DNA of 64,000 bases from Luidia sarsii (GCA_949987565.1 OX465109.1:16709092-16773091), one strand, 5' to 3'; positions 47,035-58,429 are shown, counted from the stretch's first letter. Notes: a model not told the origin generated them from the sequence alone. A program made the numbers and translations.

Positions 47035-47290
47035 AGCGAAGTGAGCTTTTTCAATCATTTCTAGGTGTGTGGGAAGACTATAGGGCACCAGACCGGGGCA
47101 GTACATTCAATAATTGGCCGACAAATAGAGCAGCATAAACTAACACGAATATCAGGGTCTCTACTCCTAACAACCCTTCTTATTTAGCCGCATATTGGTT
47201 GCTTTGCTGACAACACTGTTAATGTGTAATTTCCAGTCAAGTTCACGGGAGATAACAACACCAAGATACTTGTAACAAGTACCAATGTTT
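47035..47290 (-). pseudogene. LINE reverse transcriptase fragment
   Basis: The minus strand reads CYKYLGVVISRELDWKLHIN then SVVSKATN, and in shifted frames CRPIIEYTAPVWCPIVFPTH. These are the YLGV…HI…K and PVW landmarks of jockey/CR1-like reverse transcriptases. Frameshifts and stops throughout. Confidence 0.85.
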
Positions 47291-47639
47291 TACAGACATG
47301 AATTGAAATGCTCAGAGAGTAACACTTAAATTTTTTCCATGATTTTTTTCTTTTCACAACTATTTGAACAGACCTGCGAAATATTATTTTAGCTTAAACT
47401 ATGTGACATCATCATGACGTCATCAATGTATACAATTTTTCAACACCTATGACATTGGTCAATCGTCTCAAATATTTGTGGGTTATTAAGTGTGCACTCT
47501 GCTAGCCGTTATCAGTAGGCACAGTACGAAAAAGCAAATAACAGCTTGAATCATCTATCAAGCTTATGACATTTTGAAATCATTTATGCAGAAAAGCCCT
47601 ATGCTCTGTTGCAAACAGATATAGAAGCTCTAATTATCT

Positions 47640-47760
47640 AGTTGCTTTGCTAACGACACTATTAATGTGTGGTTTCCGTCCAGTCAAGTTCACCACAGGA
47701 GATAAGGACACCAAGACACACTGTACTTGTAACTATCAACAATTTCGATGCAATCAGCCC
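47640..47760 (-). pseudogene. Second LINE reverse transcriptase fragment
   Basis: Same YLGV…ELDW…HINSVVSKAT region as 47,193–47,290 in the same orientation but with more indels. Two partial copies within 500 bp suggest independent truncated insertions or a local duplication. Confidence 0.7.
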
Positions 47761-48146
47761 CTAGTTTGTAAGAAGGTGAAGGTGGGTGTCTTGATCGTGT
47801 TTATAAAGACATTTATTTGCATTTACTGACATAAAGAGACATTTTGTTCAATTTGCACCATGCCAAAACATTAGCTAAATCTTTCTGAGGTGTTACAGAA
47901 TCACCTGCATGTTCAATAATCCTTTATAAGACAGCATCATTTGCATCTTGTCTAAGACTTGACTGGACACAGAAAGGAAGTTCAAAGGCAAATAGCTATA
48001 TGAACTATAGGAACATCATCTTTGGGTACTGCAAGTAGCAGTTCTGTAAAGCAGCCTTATCAACCTAAGCTCTGGATTTCTTTGTCAGGGGATACAGAAA
48101 TAGGAAAAATAGAAATGTCTGTGGAATGTTGTGACTCCAAAGCAGG

Positions 48147-48440
48147 GTTTGCAGGGATCATGGGAAACCCGGACAGTCACTGAAACCGACTCATGCATTT
48201 CCCAGACCTCGAAAGACACAATTTGTCATGGAAGGTCAGGGGAATTCCAAAAGTTGACGATTTCTTTGTCTCCCAGAAAAGTAAATATCTGTGCATTGTT
48301 TGCATTGTGGACATGAGTTGATAGAACTGATGGCATTCAAGGTCAATAGAATTTGTAATCCTACAAGATTGGACATTGAAAATGTTAATGTCAAGGTCAA
48401 AGTCAAGGAATTCTTGCAGGAACAGTGATGGAAAAGCATG
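48147..48440 (-). repeat. 3' flank shared by the two RING–NHL genes (copy 2)
   Basis: Counterpart of 18,853–19,460, lacking the 35-bp tandem repeat. Lies just beyond the end of RING–NHL gene 2. Confidence 0.75.
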
Positions 48441-48489
48441 GAACTGTACAGGGAAAGTCGTGAACCTTGAAAAAAAAGACGAGCCTTTG

Positions 48490-48658
48490 AGAGAAGATAA
48501 GACTTGAAGGTTTGCATGTTGGACAAAGCTTAGTGGAAGGTTTGCAGTGACACCATGTATATCTTCTCTTTCAAGAAGAGTGGCTCGGAAAAGAGCCGGT
48601 AACTCAACATTTCGGGTAGTGTGTACTCTGCCCTGTCATCAGGAGAGAAGGTATAGAT
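48490..48658 (-). repeat. Penelope-type terminal repeat fragment
   Basis: Contains AAGGTTTGCAGTGACACCAT, the hairpin GGCTC-GGAAAA-GAGCC and the hammerhead-like core described separately. It abuts the stop codon of RING–NHL gene 2, so it may form part of that gene's 3' UTR. Confidence 0.7.
48600..48648 (-). ncRNA. Hammerhead ribozyme-like core
   Basis: On the minus strand: CTC, CTGATGA (48,642–48,636), stem II GGGCAG…CTACCC with an eight-base loop, GAAA (48,613–48,610), TGTT, GAG. CTC and GAG can form the base of helix I. All invariant boxes of a type I hammerhead are present. Helix III is reduced to almost nothing, as known for ribozymes of Penelope-like elements, which are thought to work as dimers. 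One stem II mismatch. Confidence 0.55.
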
Positions 48659-51600
48659 TCAGAAAATGTTGATCCTGTTGTTGTCAAGGTAACAGACGAC
48701 TACCTCATTGCTCTTACTGAATACAATGCCCCTGGGATCTCCTTGGCTGTGCAGGGTGTGGAAAGATTTCCAGTGAGGAGTGAAGAGTTGGACACGGTGG
48801 TTGCCGAACTCTGCCACGGCCACAAAACCCATGGAATCGACGGCAATGCCTTCTGGCTTGCACAGCTGGTTGGGTTCACTGCCTTTTGACCCAAATGTAC
48901 CTTGGTACTCGCCTGTTGTACCATCAAACACCTGCAGGATACGTGGAAAAGAATCACATAAAAATATGTTAAGTTGGGTTATTAGACACCCTCATGTGCC
49001 CAGTGTCTAATCTCAGGGGGCTTGGGGGGGGGGAGCTCCCCCTCTCTCTGGGCGTGCCACGGACGGCACCGTATACATGTGTAGGCAGGTCCCTGAGTGG
49101 CTAAGGACAAGTCCGTTGGGAAGGAAATCGTCTCCGTACTGCCGTGTGGTCTAGGCTAGGTTCACTAACTACGGGAACCAGACCCTCGACCGATCGCGGG
49201 TTTACCTCAACCAACAACCAACAAAGCAATACACGAGGCAACCAGTGTTATGTGAAATTGGTTATGACTGGAAACACAGAGATCAAGCAAAATATGATGT
49301 TGTACAAACAGATAGAAATGTGTTGCAAACTGCTGACTGATAAAGATAGCCAAAAAAACCTTTAATAAATAGATTACATTACATGGGCTAATCCCCCTCA
49401 CTAGGATCCCTCTCTACACTACATAAGACCCACTCCCAGTTGGAATCCAGCAGTCTCCTGAAGACGAAAAGAGTACACTGTTCAAAACGTTCCTCCGGTT
49501 CTTTTCAGAACCACACTTACTCTCAAAAGAGAATTTACATGGTGTCATCGCAAACCTTTTAATCCTGCTATTCTCACCATGCAAACCTTGAAATCTCATT
49601 TAGGTTAGATTTCTTGCAATATTTTTTCATAATGAAAATTATGAGCAAAAAACCACAAAATAATATGACAGATTGACAAAAAAGGAAAGCTGATAGCCCA
49701 CAGAAAAAACAGTTGGGAGGATATTGAGTTTGTAAGAAAACGGTTTTGATGATTGGTCTGTGATGACACTGTACCTGTATTCTATGGTTTTCAGCATCTG
49801 TCAGAAGTACCTTGCCATCAGGTGTCAAGGCAAGGTCTTGTGCCTTCCAGATCCCTGGCTCCTCATCCCGGGGACCATTAAATCGACCGCATTCCCGGCC
49901 GCTACTATTAAAGACATGGATGCATTGGTTGGACAAATCAAATACAAACACCTCCCCTGTGTTGTAGCTGGCCAGTCCCATGGGATAAAAGGTCGTCTTG
50001 AAGCTGCTCTTCAGTATGCCTTCTGGTGTAACAACGTGCACAGTCTTCATACCAGGATCACTGATGTAGAGTTTACCATTTGGAGTCGCACAGATTCCTG
50101 TTAAACAAATCACATGAAATACAGTTAGCACTGAAAACTGCTTGGAAAAACAGAAAGAAACTCAGGTAGTGGTGGCTCAGGCAGGCTTTAAACCATGACT
50201 CCTACTATTTAGTTTTTCTGTGGTACATGTACATGCTCAGTACATGTACATGTTTAGTGTTAAGGGGAATGAACACACTAATTTACTCTTGGGCTGAGAT
50301 GGCGGTACAGTATTTTATTGATGTACAAGACAGTGTACATGTATATGTACAGAGCTATGCTTGAATGCCCAAGTTGAAAGGTGGAGCGCTAAGAAAAGTG
50401 ATGTGGCTCGAATGAAGGTAGCAGGAGAAGTGAGAAATAGTCTTAGGAGAAAGAATTGGTAGATTGAGAAACAAACAAGTCAGGGTAGCTTTCTAAGAAA
50501 AAATGATGACTCATAGTCAGGAGTGCAACACTGGACAGAGCACTGACCACTCAGGGTCATTGGTCAGCCTCACTGGTGTAAAACAATGTGTGCAAGTAAT
50601 TGCTTGAGGCTGTACAGTGTAAGTGTAGGTCCAGGAAGTAGTGAGTAACAACAATTCTATGAAATGGTGGACATGTGGCAAAACAATTACACGGTGTCTT
50701 ATGTGGAAATAAGGATATACAGTATTGATCAGCAAATTGAAAAAAGTAACAGAGGAAAATGCATATAAGGAAATATAATCAATGTCTGTAATGAAATGCT
50801 ACACATGTACATGCTCAGCACATGTACATGTACATGCTCAGCACATGTACATGTACATGCTCAGCACATGTACATGTACATGCTCAGTACATGTACATGT
50901 ATATGTACATGAACATGCTCAGCACATGTACATGTACATGTACTTGTACATGTATATGTACATGTACATGCTCAGCACATGTACATGTACATGCTCAGTA
51001 CATGTCCATGTACATGTTCATGCTCAGTACATGTACACTGTACATGTACATAATTATGTTGTAGTATACTGTCCTCTGCACAAGCACACAAAATAATGGT
51101 ATTCTGTGGTACATGGCCCTGTACCATGTGTACCTACTTAGAGTGCAGCATATTGTGGTTCCCTGTGGTACTGTGTGGTATATATAGGATTTGCCCTTTT
51201 GCATTAGCAGTAAATATTAACGTAAATTCAGAAGCACATTTTAAATAAAATCCTGATGTTTTGGGCAGAAGAAATGATAAGCCCAGCAGTCGCCTTCAAG
51301 AAAAGTTGCGTAAGTTATGCACCTTACAAATTTTGAGTAAGTTTTGCGTCCCAATGACTCTTTTCAGCAATATTTAGAAAAGGCAGCAAAATGTCGCGTA
51401 CAGTAAGTTCCCCCGGTACGCAACAACATGTTGCGGTATGCAACTTTTGAAGTTTTCGTGAAATCGGCTGCAAGATTTCAGAAAGCCTTAACTCAACATG
51501 CAATGGATCACCAATCACAAGTCCATCAATTAGTTGTAAGTTACCAATGAGTTTGATGAAATCGACCACAGTTCTAACTTACTGGGATGCATCTCAAATT

Positions 51601-53487
51601 CTCCAAACCACCAGAAGAAATTGGAGAATTGAGTTGCATAAGGTTTTTTTGACTGTTTTAAATCTGTTTTCTGATAAAAAGCCACTTCCAGAAAATAAAA
51701 AAAGGGAAAATAAAGTCAAGCAAACATGTTTTTAACTGCTCGCTGACTAACCTCACCTGAAGGGACCAAAGCTAACAAAGTTCGAGGGTTGGGTGTTTCA
51801 ATCCTAGCAGGACTTTTCTCAAGGTAGAAACGACTTCAGCGGATGAAGAGCTCACCTGTTATTCCTAAAAAAAGCGGTGATCTGTTCCCAGACGGCAGGG
51901 AAAAAACTCTCTTGAAGATCAGGTCATTATCATAGACTCTGATTTGGATGCCGTTGTATGACCCAACAGCAATGTCACCGTTTGGAAGCTGAGCCACACA
52001 GCATGGATGCTGGAAGTCATGTGTCATGCAGTCAATTGTACGCGTTGCCTCGGTCTTGGCACGGTAATGTTGAATCAATTCTGCAATACTGGACTGCATC
52101 TGTGGGTGGATAGGAGTCACTTCATGTGTGATTTTAATGCCCCCCAAAGACGATACGTCTGTTAGAACGGTTTGATACCTTTCATCATTAGTGTCCAGTG
52201 AAAGATCCTTCGTTGGAATCGGGATCTTGTCTTCGAAGTTATCAATCCTGTCCCGAGTCTCTTTGATCAACTTGTCAATCTCCTCCGGATCGGCCTGATT
52301 GTCTCCTCGCAAGGCTGCCTCTTTCTCGGTCATCTCCCTGCAGAATCTCTTGTGGGATTCTTGTCTGGCTTTGGAATCTTCCTCAATGACTGACAGGCGG
52401 GACAGGTTTTCTTGGACTTCGTCTGTTACGGTTTTAAGGAGATGCCGCTTTCGTTCGGTAACTGCTGTAACAATCGGGTCTATCCAATTTTCAATATCCC
52501 ACTTTGCAGTTTCCTCTGCTTGTAAGAGGGTGGCCCTTCTCCCCTGCGTCTCACTAATTATGGCCTTCTCTAAATTCTTTCCAGACTGAGAGGCCTCCCA
52601 CATCAAAGCCCTCAAGGAGGTGAGACGTCTGTCAATCTCAGAAGCAGAAGTCTGGGATCTGATCTCAGCCTGCTCATCACTGATGGTCGGCACCGAGTCT
52701 ACCGGCAACTGAAACGATCAAAGAATGACCATTGATTCAATATGATTGCTTCGGGGAGAATGTCCTTCAAGAAATGTTTGCCCTAGTACTGGACGTGTAA
52801 TTAAGCATTGTTCTGCTCATCAGTGCTTTGCCTGATTGCCTGCTGGAGTACATTCTCCTCGCCGCAAAATCATGTAGGCCGACAGTACGTGCATATCAAT
52901 GATGCAACGTGACACCTGCCCAGGATTCTCTCCAGGAGTGCATCATGCTATAGGGAAAAGCTACAGCAGTGTGAAGTCATTCATTGCAAAAGTGAGCTGC
53001 AAGAATGAAAATGGGGAGCAGGACCCAATTCAATGTAAGGCATGGAGATGCTCAAAGAGCAACTCCAATGAAACCTCACTTTCCCAGGCTTAAGCTTTGA
53101 TATAAATAGTTGATCATGACTATCTTCCAAAATCAATGGAAATGTACATGTATTTGTTGTCTGACTTCTAAACAGTGATTGGACGTTTTTCTGATGTCTC
53201 ACCTGTATCTCACGCTTAGCCTCTCTCCTTGTACGCTCAGTGCGTTTCAATTCTTTAAGTTGCATAGTAGTGCGGCTGATTCTCAACCTCTCCACGTCCA
53301 TGATGACGTGCTCCTCACGACACTCTGGACACCTGACCTCGCCTCCATGGTCCCTGGCTAGCGTGCTCAGACACTCGGTGCAATACACGTGTGTGCATGG
53401 AAGAGTGCGAGGGAAATTGCCCTCGCTAAAGTCCTCCATACAAATACTGCACTCGAGAAGAGCACTAGTGGAGTCTGAAGAAGCCAT
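48659..53487 (-). CDS. RING–coiled-coil–NHL protein (TRIM-NHL-like), gene 2
   Basis: Four exons: 53487–53203, 52708–51856, 50097–49775, 48931–48659; 577 residues, all joins GT–AG and in phase. A C3HC4 RING starts at LLECSICMEDF (first Cys residue 13) and is almost identical to gene 1. No B-box is seen. A helical, charge-rich coiled-coil region follows, then NHL blades such as VAQLPNGDIAVGS, GICATPNGKLYISD, LALTPDGKVLLTDAENHRI and GIAVDSMGFVAVAEFGNHRV. Exon 2 is 853 nt, the same as in gene 1, although its protein differs at roughly four residues in ten. It is presumably an E3 ligase with a different partner. The same gene plan, order and flanks as 19,590–24,710 show a segmental duplication. 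Introns carry a Penelope fragment (49,395–49,560), an ACATGTAC tandem repeat and a MITE. Confidence 0.92.
49395..49595 (+). repeat. Penelope-type terminal repeat fragment in intron
   Basis: Close relative of 3,060–3,190: ATCCCTCTCTACACTACATA, CCCACTCCCAGTTGGAATCC, CTCCTGAAGACGAAAAGAG, AAAACGTTCCTCC. Followed by the ACATGGTGTCATCGCAAACC and CCATGCAAACCTTGAAATCT words of the 48,490 fragment in inverted order. Confidence 0.8.
50795..51055. repeat. ACATGTAC…GCTCAGC tandem repeat
   Basis: Units of about 18–24 bp, ACATGTACATGTACATGCTCAGC with internal length variation, in intron 2 of RING–NHL gene 2. Built from self-complementary ACATGT and TGTACA words. Confidence 0.9.
51284..51480. mobile_element. 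MITE, copy 2 of the 165-bp family, inverted
   Basis: Reverse-oriented relative of 21,096–21,260: AAGAAAAGTTGCGTAAG, GGCAGCAAAATGTCGCGTA and GTGAAATCGGCTGCAAG. Confidence 0.65.
51785..51835 (+). repeat. Short Penelope-derived fragment
   Basis: TTTCAATCCTAGCAGGACTTTTCTCAAG, one half of the palindromic unit, just downstream of exon 2 of RING–NHL gene 2. Confidence 0.6.
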
Positions 53488-53640
53488 TTAGACTATAGCA
53501 GGAGCTTTCTGCTTCTGAGGAGAATAATCAGAATTTATAGGAAGCATGAACTTTCAGTTCTAGTTGGATATCTCCGGGGCAGATTCATCTCTCATTAGTT
53601 TAGTGCATTCTTTTGTTTCTTCACACCCACATGAGACAGT
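53488..53640 (-). promoter_or_regulatory. Conserved 5' flank of RING–NHL gene 2
   Basis: Nearly identical to 24,711–24,850, differing by a few bases and a short indel. Likely 5' UTR and proximal promoter. Confidence 0.5.
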
Positions 53641-54029
53641 TACTGTGCTATTTGAAGCAAAGTACCGATAAAATCTACCATGAAAAAGTAATCTGACTGC
53701 TACATGTACATGAACATCAAGATTTCATTTGATCAAGTGCAATTTGTTCAGAAAAAAAAAAATTATGAGGAAGTAAACTTGTAAGTAAACTTGTCAATTC
53801 TGTTGCTGAAAATGTGCGATAATATTGCCAAATATGAACAAATACCACCTCAATAATGAAGTCCTGACATTATTTGAATTAGTCCCCAGACTGGATACTG
53901 CTAATCAGTATTTGTGATATTTATATACAGATCTGTACATGCTACTCTGGAACTATGCCATTGTTCACGCATGTGAACAAAGGCTTCTCAATGCAGACTT
54001 TACAGACGACCAAACTGATATGCTAAACA

Positions 54030-54115
54030 TTTCAAGGGAGGGACGTTTGCATCCTAGCAGGACCTTTCTCATCAGACCAGCTAGGATAGGTCCTGCTAGG
54101 AATAGAAACGCAAAG
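54030..54115 (+). repeat. Palindromic Penelope-derived fragment, decayed
   Basis: GACGTTTGCATCCTAGCAGG, ACCTTTCTCATCAGA, then GGTCCTGCTAGGAATAGAAAC. Asymmetric decay of the inverted-dimer unit. Confidence 0.65.
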
Positions 54116-54518
54116 CCATGTAGACTTTCAAAGTCAGTAAAGAAATTCAACAATGGCTACAACTTACAAAGTTATGCACAGAGAACAAGGTGTGTCAGAT
54201 GACCTGCTGAAGATCTTATGCCAGTCTGCATACAACCATGTACATATGCATGTACTGTACATGCACACGTATACTGTGCATTACCCAAACACGGAAAATC
54301 CCAACATGATTTATATACAGTACCTCAGCTCATGGTAAATTTCCAGCAAACATCAAGGGGCACCTATTATGAATAGGTATAGGACAAGGTGCAGACTGCA
54401 GTGCAGTGATGAATACATTTACTGAATGGAATTCATTTCCGCTTGGCAGCACACTGTATTCTGATCACCATGCACATTGCAAACTGATCATGTTTAAGTC
54501 CAATAATATGCATGTACA

Positions 54519-54695
54519 GCAGCAGATTTCACCAAACTTCAAATGTTCTGTATGCAACATTTTGTTGCGTAACTTACGCAACATTTTGCTGCCTTTTCTA
54601 AAAAGTGCACAAAAGAGCCATTGTGGCGCAAGACTTACGTAACATTTGTACATTGCGAAACTTAAGCAGTTTTTCTTGAAATCGACTGCCGTTCA
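54519..54695. mobile_element. MITE, copy 3 of the 165-bp family
   Basis: Ends CAGCAGATTTCACCAAACTTC and TTTCTTGAAATCGACTGC. The interior holds the perfect palindrome GTTGCGTAACTTACGCAAC followed by ATTTTGCTGCCTTTTCTAAA. Confidence 0.7.
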
Positions 54696-54889
54696 CCAAA
54701 GCCATCTGTTATTGTGCAAGCAACCATGGGCTATTTCAAACATATTGACATTTTCCATTACAGAATCCATGTACATGTAGTCATGGTAGTCTACAAACAT
54801 GTACGTGTAGGTCCAACATGTCCAATGAATTAAATGGCCTTTTTAACTTCATTATTTTATACAGTTCCATGTACTGTGCGTATTTCAAA

Positions 54890-55150
54890 TCTTTAGAGGG
54901 CCTGACATTTCGATCATAGCAGGAGCTTTCTGCTTCTGAGGACAATAATCAGAATTTTCATGAAGCTTTAAATTTCAGTTCTATTTACATGTAGATATCT
55001 CTGGGGCAGATTCATCTCTCATTAGTTTTGTGCCTTCTTTTGTTTCTTCACATCCAGATGAGACAGTTACTGTACTATTTGTAGCAAAGTACTGTTCAAA
55101 TCTACCATGAAAAGGTAATCTGACTGCTACATGTACATGTACATCAGATC
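54890..55150 (-). repeat. Third, decayed copy of the RING–NHL 5' flank
   Basis: Matches 53,488–53,640 (GCAGGAGCTTTCTGCTTCTG, GGGGCAGATTCATCTCTCAT, TTTGTTTCTTCACATCC) and extends to ATGAGACAGTTACTGT. No RING exon lies beside it, so it is an orphan upstream fragment. Confidence 0.7.
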
Positions 55151-55581
55151 TAGTTTTTATTTGATGCAGCGCAAGTTGATTTGGTCAAAGGAAAAGTATT
55201 TTATAGGATCTTTTTGAAGAAGTTTTTTGGAAGAAGTTTGTTAAAAAAAAGATGTGGAAGGAAGAATACTTGGAAGTACTGTCATCTCCTCTGTTGCTCA
55301 AAATGTACAATATCATGCAGCACGTATGTAAACTTATAAATTAATCCAATCACATCTACTGTGCATGTATGTAGTCCTTATATCGTTTTAACTGGTCCCC
55401 AGATTGGAAAATTACAATCAGTATTTGTGATATTATTCGTGGATCTGTAACACTATTCAGGAATAGCACTGCTAAGAAGAACTCTGACATTGATCAAACA
55501 TGTACCTACTGTACACTCTGTTTAATGTAGGGCTCATAGTCGGACGGTTAGCCTAATTATAATAGTAAAACAAAACGCTAT

Positions 55582-56271
55582 GGCTATTGTTACGGCAGCC
55601 GTAACGCAACTTCCATTTTCTATAGTTACGGCACTGCAACTGCGCAAGCGCGAGGACATTTCAGATTTTGTTGCATGGGGTATAAACCCCACATGCACAG
55701 GCAGCGCCGCCTCAAGCTCAGTACCATAAGAACCATGGCAAATTCTCTGGCTGTAGGCACATATTTTGCTTGTCTTGAAGCAATATTCCTGTCATTATCG
55801 GAATGGAAAAAGGTGTCTTTTACAATCATGTATATATAAGAAGCTCTCGCACGGTGAGATCAGCAAAAAAACAGGTCTCTAACAAAGTCGTCAGCGATGC
55901 ACTGTACTGTACATGTACTGACTTCGCATGCGTGCTGTGGCGGCAGAAAATACGAGAAGTCATTCGATTTAAGAGAGGTTTAAAAGACCACTATACAAAT
56001 TAAAAAACTATTATACCTATAAATCAACGTTGTAATTTTCTTTAATTAAACAGTGGCAATAAATAATGACGAATGTATCATGCAAATGCAACAAATCAAG
56101 ATCAAGCACGACGACCGGACGGCAGCGTCGCCAGCTAACATCGCGCGTCCAAAGTCAGTGTACATGTACACTCGGCGTGGTTCGATCTGGCATGTGTCCT
56201 CGCGCTTGCGCAGTTGCAGTGCCATAACTATAGAAAATGGAAGTTGCGTTACGGCTGCCGTAACAATAGCC
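55582..56271. mobile_element. 690-bp element with 77-bp terminal inverted repeats
   Basis: 55,582–55,658 and 56,195–56,271 are reverse complements over 77 bases with a single mismatch. Each arm includes GTTACGGCAGCCGTAAC, itself an 8-bp inverted repeat, and CTGCGCAAGCGCGAGGACA. No transposase is encoded, so it is a MITE-like non-autonomous element. Confidence 0.88.
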
Positions 56272-56314
56272 ACTGCGAAAACAAAAACGTTACAAACTGC
56301 AACGTCAAACACTT

Positions 56315-56440
56315 AGAGGCTGTGACGTTTCCATCCAACCAGGGACCTTCCATGTACCTAAAAACAAAAAAAGGGCAACGGCAATATCCTTTGAGATAGG
56401 TCCTGCTACTGCTAGGAATTGATATCTCAGACCCTCTGGA
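56315..56440 (+). repeat. Penelope-derived fragment, decayed
   Basis: AGAGGCTGTGACGTTTCCATCC … GATAGGTCCTGCTACTGC … TCAGACCCTCTGGATTTGTA. Same plan as 28,600–28,725 with heavy decay. Confidence 0.5.
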
Positions 56441-56449
56441 TTTGTAAAG

Positions 56450-57105
56450 GTTAGGAAATCAAATGAACAATGGCAAAAACTTACCACGATGTGCCCGGGG
56501 AACAAGGTGTCAGTCTAACCACTGAAGATCTTATGATGAGTCAGTATACACCTTTGCAATCTTCATCACACACTTCCTGAAGTGATCATACATGCAAGTA
56601 CACATACAATTATGACGTACACCACTAATATCCGGCATCGCCCCAAAGAAAAGTCATATGCGGCGTATTGATATAGCATTGTTCTGAGTACGCGACTGTC
56701 GTGCGGTTCAATCATGTATGCGTCCGCTATGAATGTAGTTCCGCTTGGCAGCACACTTTATTCTGATCACGCTGCATGTTGATGGTCAGGATTTGAGTTC
56801 GACATGCACATACATGTATACAGCCTGACCATCTGTTTAAACACAAAAGTGATTGTTTTGAGGTTCTTCTTCTCACCCGAAAGCCAGGGGGGGCAATAAA
56901 GGTCAAAGACTCCCTAGTAACAGTGGGATTTTGTGCTATAAATAGCTCGCCTTTGAGGGCCTCCAGCTCATGTTGACGCAAAAAAAAACCCCGATACACA
57001 CTTTTGATATGCTCACCACTGTACAGTGTTTGTCACGTACCCTCTGTTAGACTTCAGCTCAATCCGTTTGCCCCCCCCCCCCCGATAGTTTTTGGGATTT
57101 TCCAT
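56450..57105. other. Intergenic, no gene seen
   Basis: No coding signal; a poly-C run lies at about 57,073. Confidence 0.5.
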
Positions 57106-57109
57106 GTAC

Positions 57110-57330
57110 CCATCCACCCAAAAACCTACCAACCCACCCATCCATCCATTCATGTAAGTATGCCGCCAGTCCATTCATCCATCCACCCACCCACAAGCCT
57201 ACCAACCCAACCACTCATCCATCCATTCATGTACAGTACATGTAAGTACAGTATATCCGTCAGTCCATTCATCCATCCACTCGCAATCCCACCAACCCAA
57301 CCACTCATCCATCCATTCACGTAAGGCCTC
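57110..57330. repeat. CATCCATCCA-rich tandem repeat
   Basis: Three imperfect units of about 70–100 bp (CATCCATCCATTCATGTAAG, CCAGTCCATTCATCCATCCAC, CAAGCCTACCAACCCAACCA) built on an ATCC tetranucleotide. Confidence 0.8.
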
Positions 57331-57779
57331 TTGTCAAAAAGCTTATCGGGTGAGTGCCGGTTGAATTCATCCGACCGATAACATTTCCCCCGGTAGAAAG
57401 CCGATTTAATAGGTGAAAACAGTTTTTGCAAACTGAAAATGGGATCAATTTTACCTCAACGACATATTTTCTACTTTCACACCAGTACCATGGAAATATT
57501 AAGTTAAACAAAATTCTCCTACACAATGAAGCCAGTGACCAACACAGACCATTAATTTACACTGCGAAGTTCATATATTTTATTAAACATTTCCTCAGGT
57601 CCAAATTCCTTAAACCAACACCATTCAATCTTTGTTTTTTTCCCTTCCAGCAAATCTGCATCCTTTACTTCAATGTCAATACTTTTGAGATTTTGCTGTA
57701 CATAAATCTCAACAGTTATAAACCAGACGCATTTAAATTCACATGATGCAAGAGATATCAATATTTCCACCTGGGAAGA

Positions 57780-58410
57780 AGTTTAATCAGGACAAAGAAA
57801 ATATATCTCCTTTGTTCTTTCATCGGGACAAAGAAAGTATTTCTTCTTTGTTCTTTCATCGGGATAACGAAAATATTTCTTCTTTGTTCTTTCACCAGGA
57901 CAAACAAAGTATTTCTTTCATCAGGACAAAGAAACCATGTGTTTATTGTCCTTTCATCAGAGCAAAGACAATATACATGTATCTCCTTTGTTCTTTTATC
58001 AGGACAAAGAAAACATATCTACTTTGTTCTTTCATTGGGACAAAGAAAATATATCTCCTCTGTTCTTTCATCATGACAAAGAAAGTATATCTTCTTTGTT
58101 CTTTCATCTGGACAAAGAAAGTATTTCTTCTTTGTTCTTTCATCTGGACAAAGAAAGTATTTCTTCTTTGTTCTTTCACCAGGACAAACAAAGTACATGT
58201 ATTTCTTTCATCAGAACAAAGAAACCATGTGTTTATTGTCCTTTCATCAGAGCAAAGACAATATATCTCCTTTGTTCTTTCATCAGGACAAAGAAAGTAT
58301 TTCTTCTTTGTTTTTTCATCATGACAAAGAAAATATATCTCCTTTGCTCTTTCATCGGGACAAAGAAAGAATTTCTTTCTTTGTTTTTTCATCAGGACAA
58401 AGAAAATATT
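57780..58410. repeat. 36-bp minisatellite of repeated hairpins
   Basis: About 17 units. Each holds TTCTTTGT, a 12-base loop (TCTTTCATCRGG) and ACAAAGAA, an exact 8-bp inverted repeat. Because 36 is a multiple of three, open frames run through the array on both strands (peptides such as SLFFHRDKESIS). Frame changes inside the array and absence of other coding features argue against a protein. Confidence 0.93.
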
Positions 58411-58429
58411 GAGTGTATATATAATACAA

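Noticed and set aside
49085..49240. Possible tRNA-Ser-like SINE (GAGTGGCTAAGGAC)
   Set aside because: The A-box-like part is fair but no convincing B box or stems follow.
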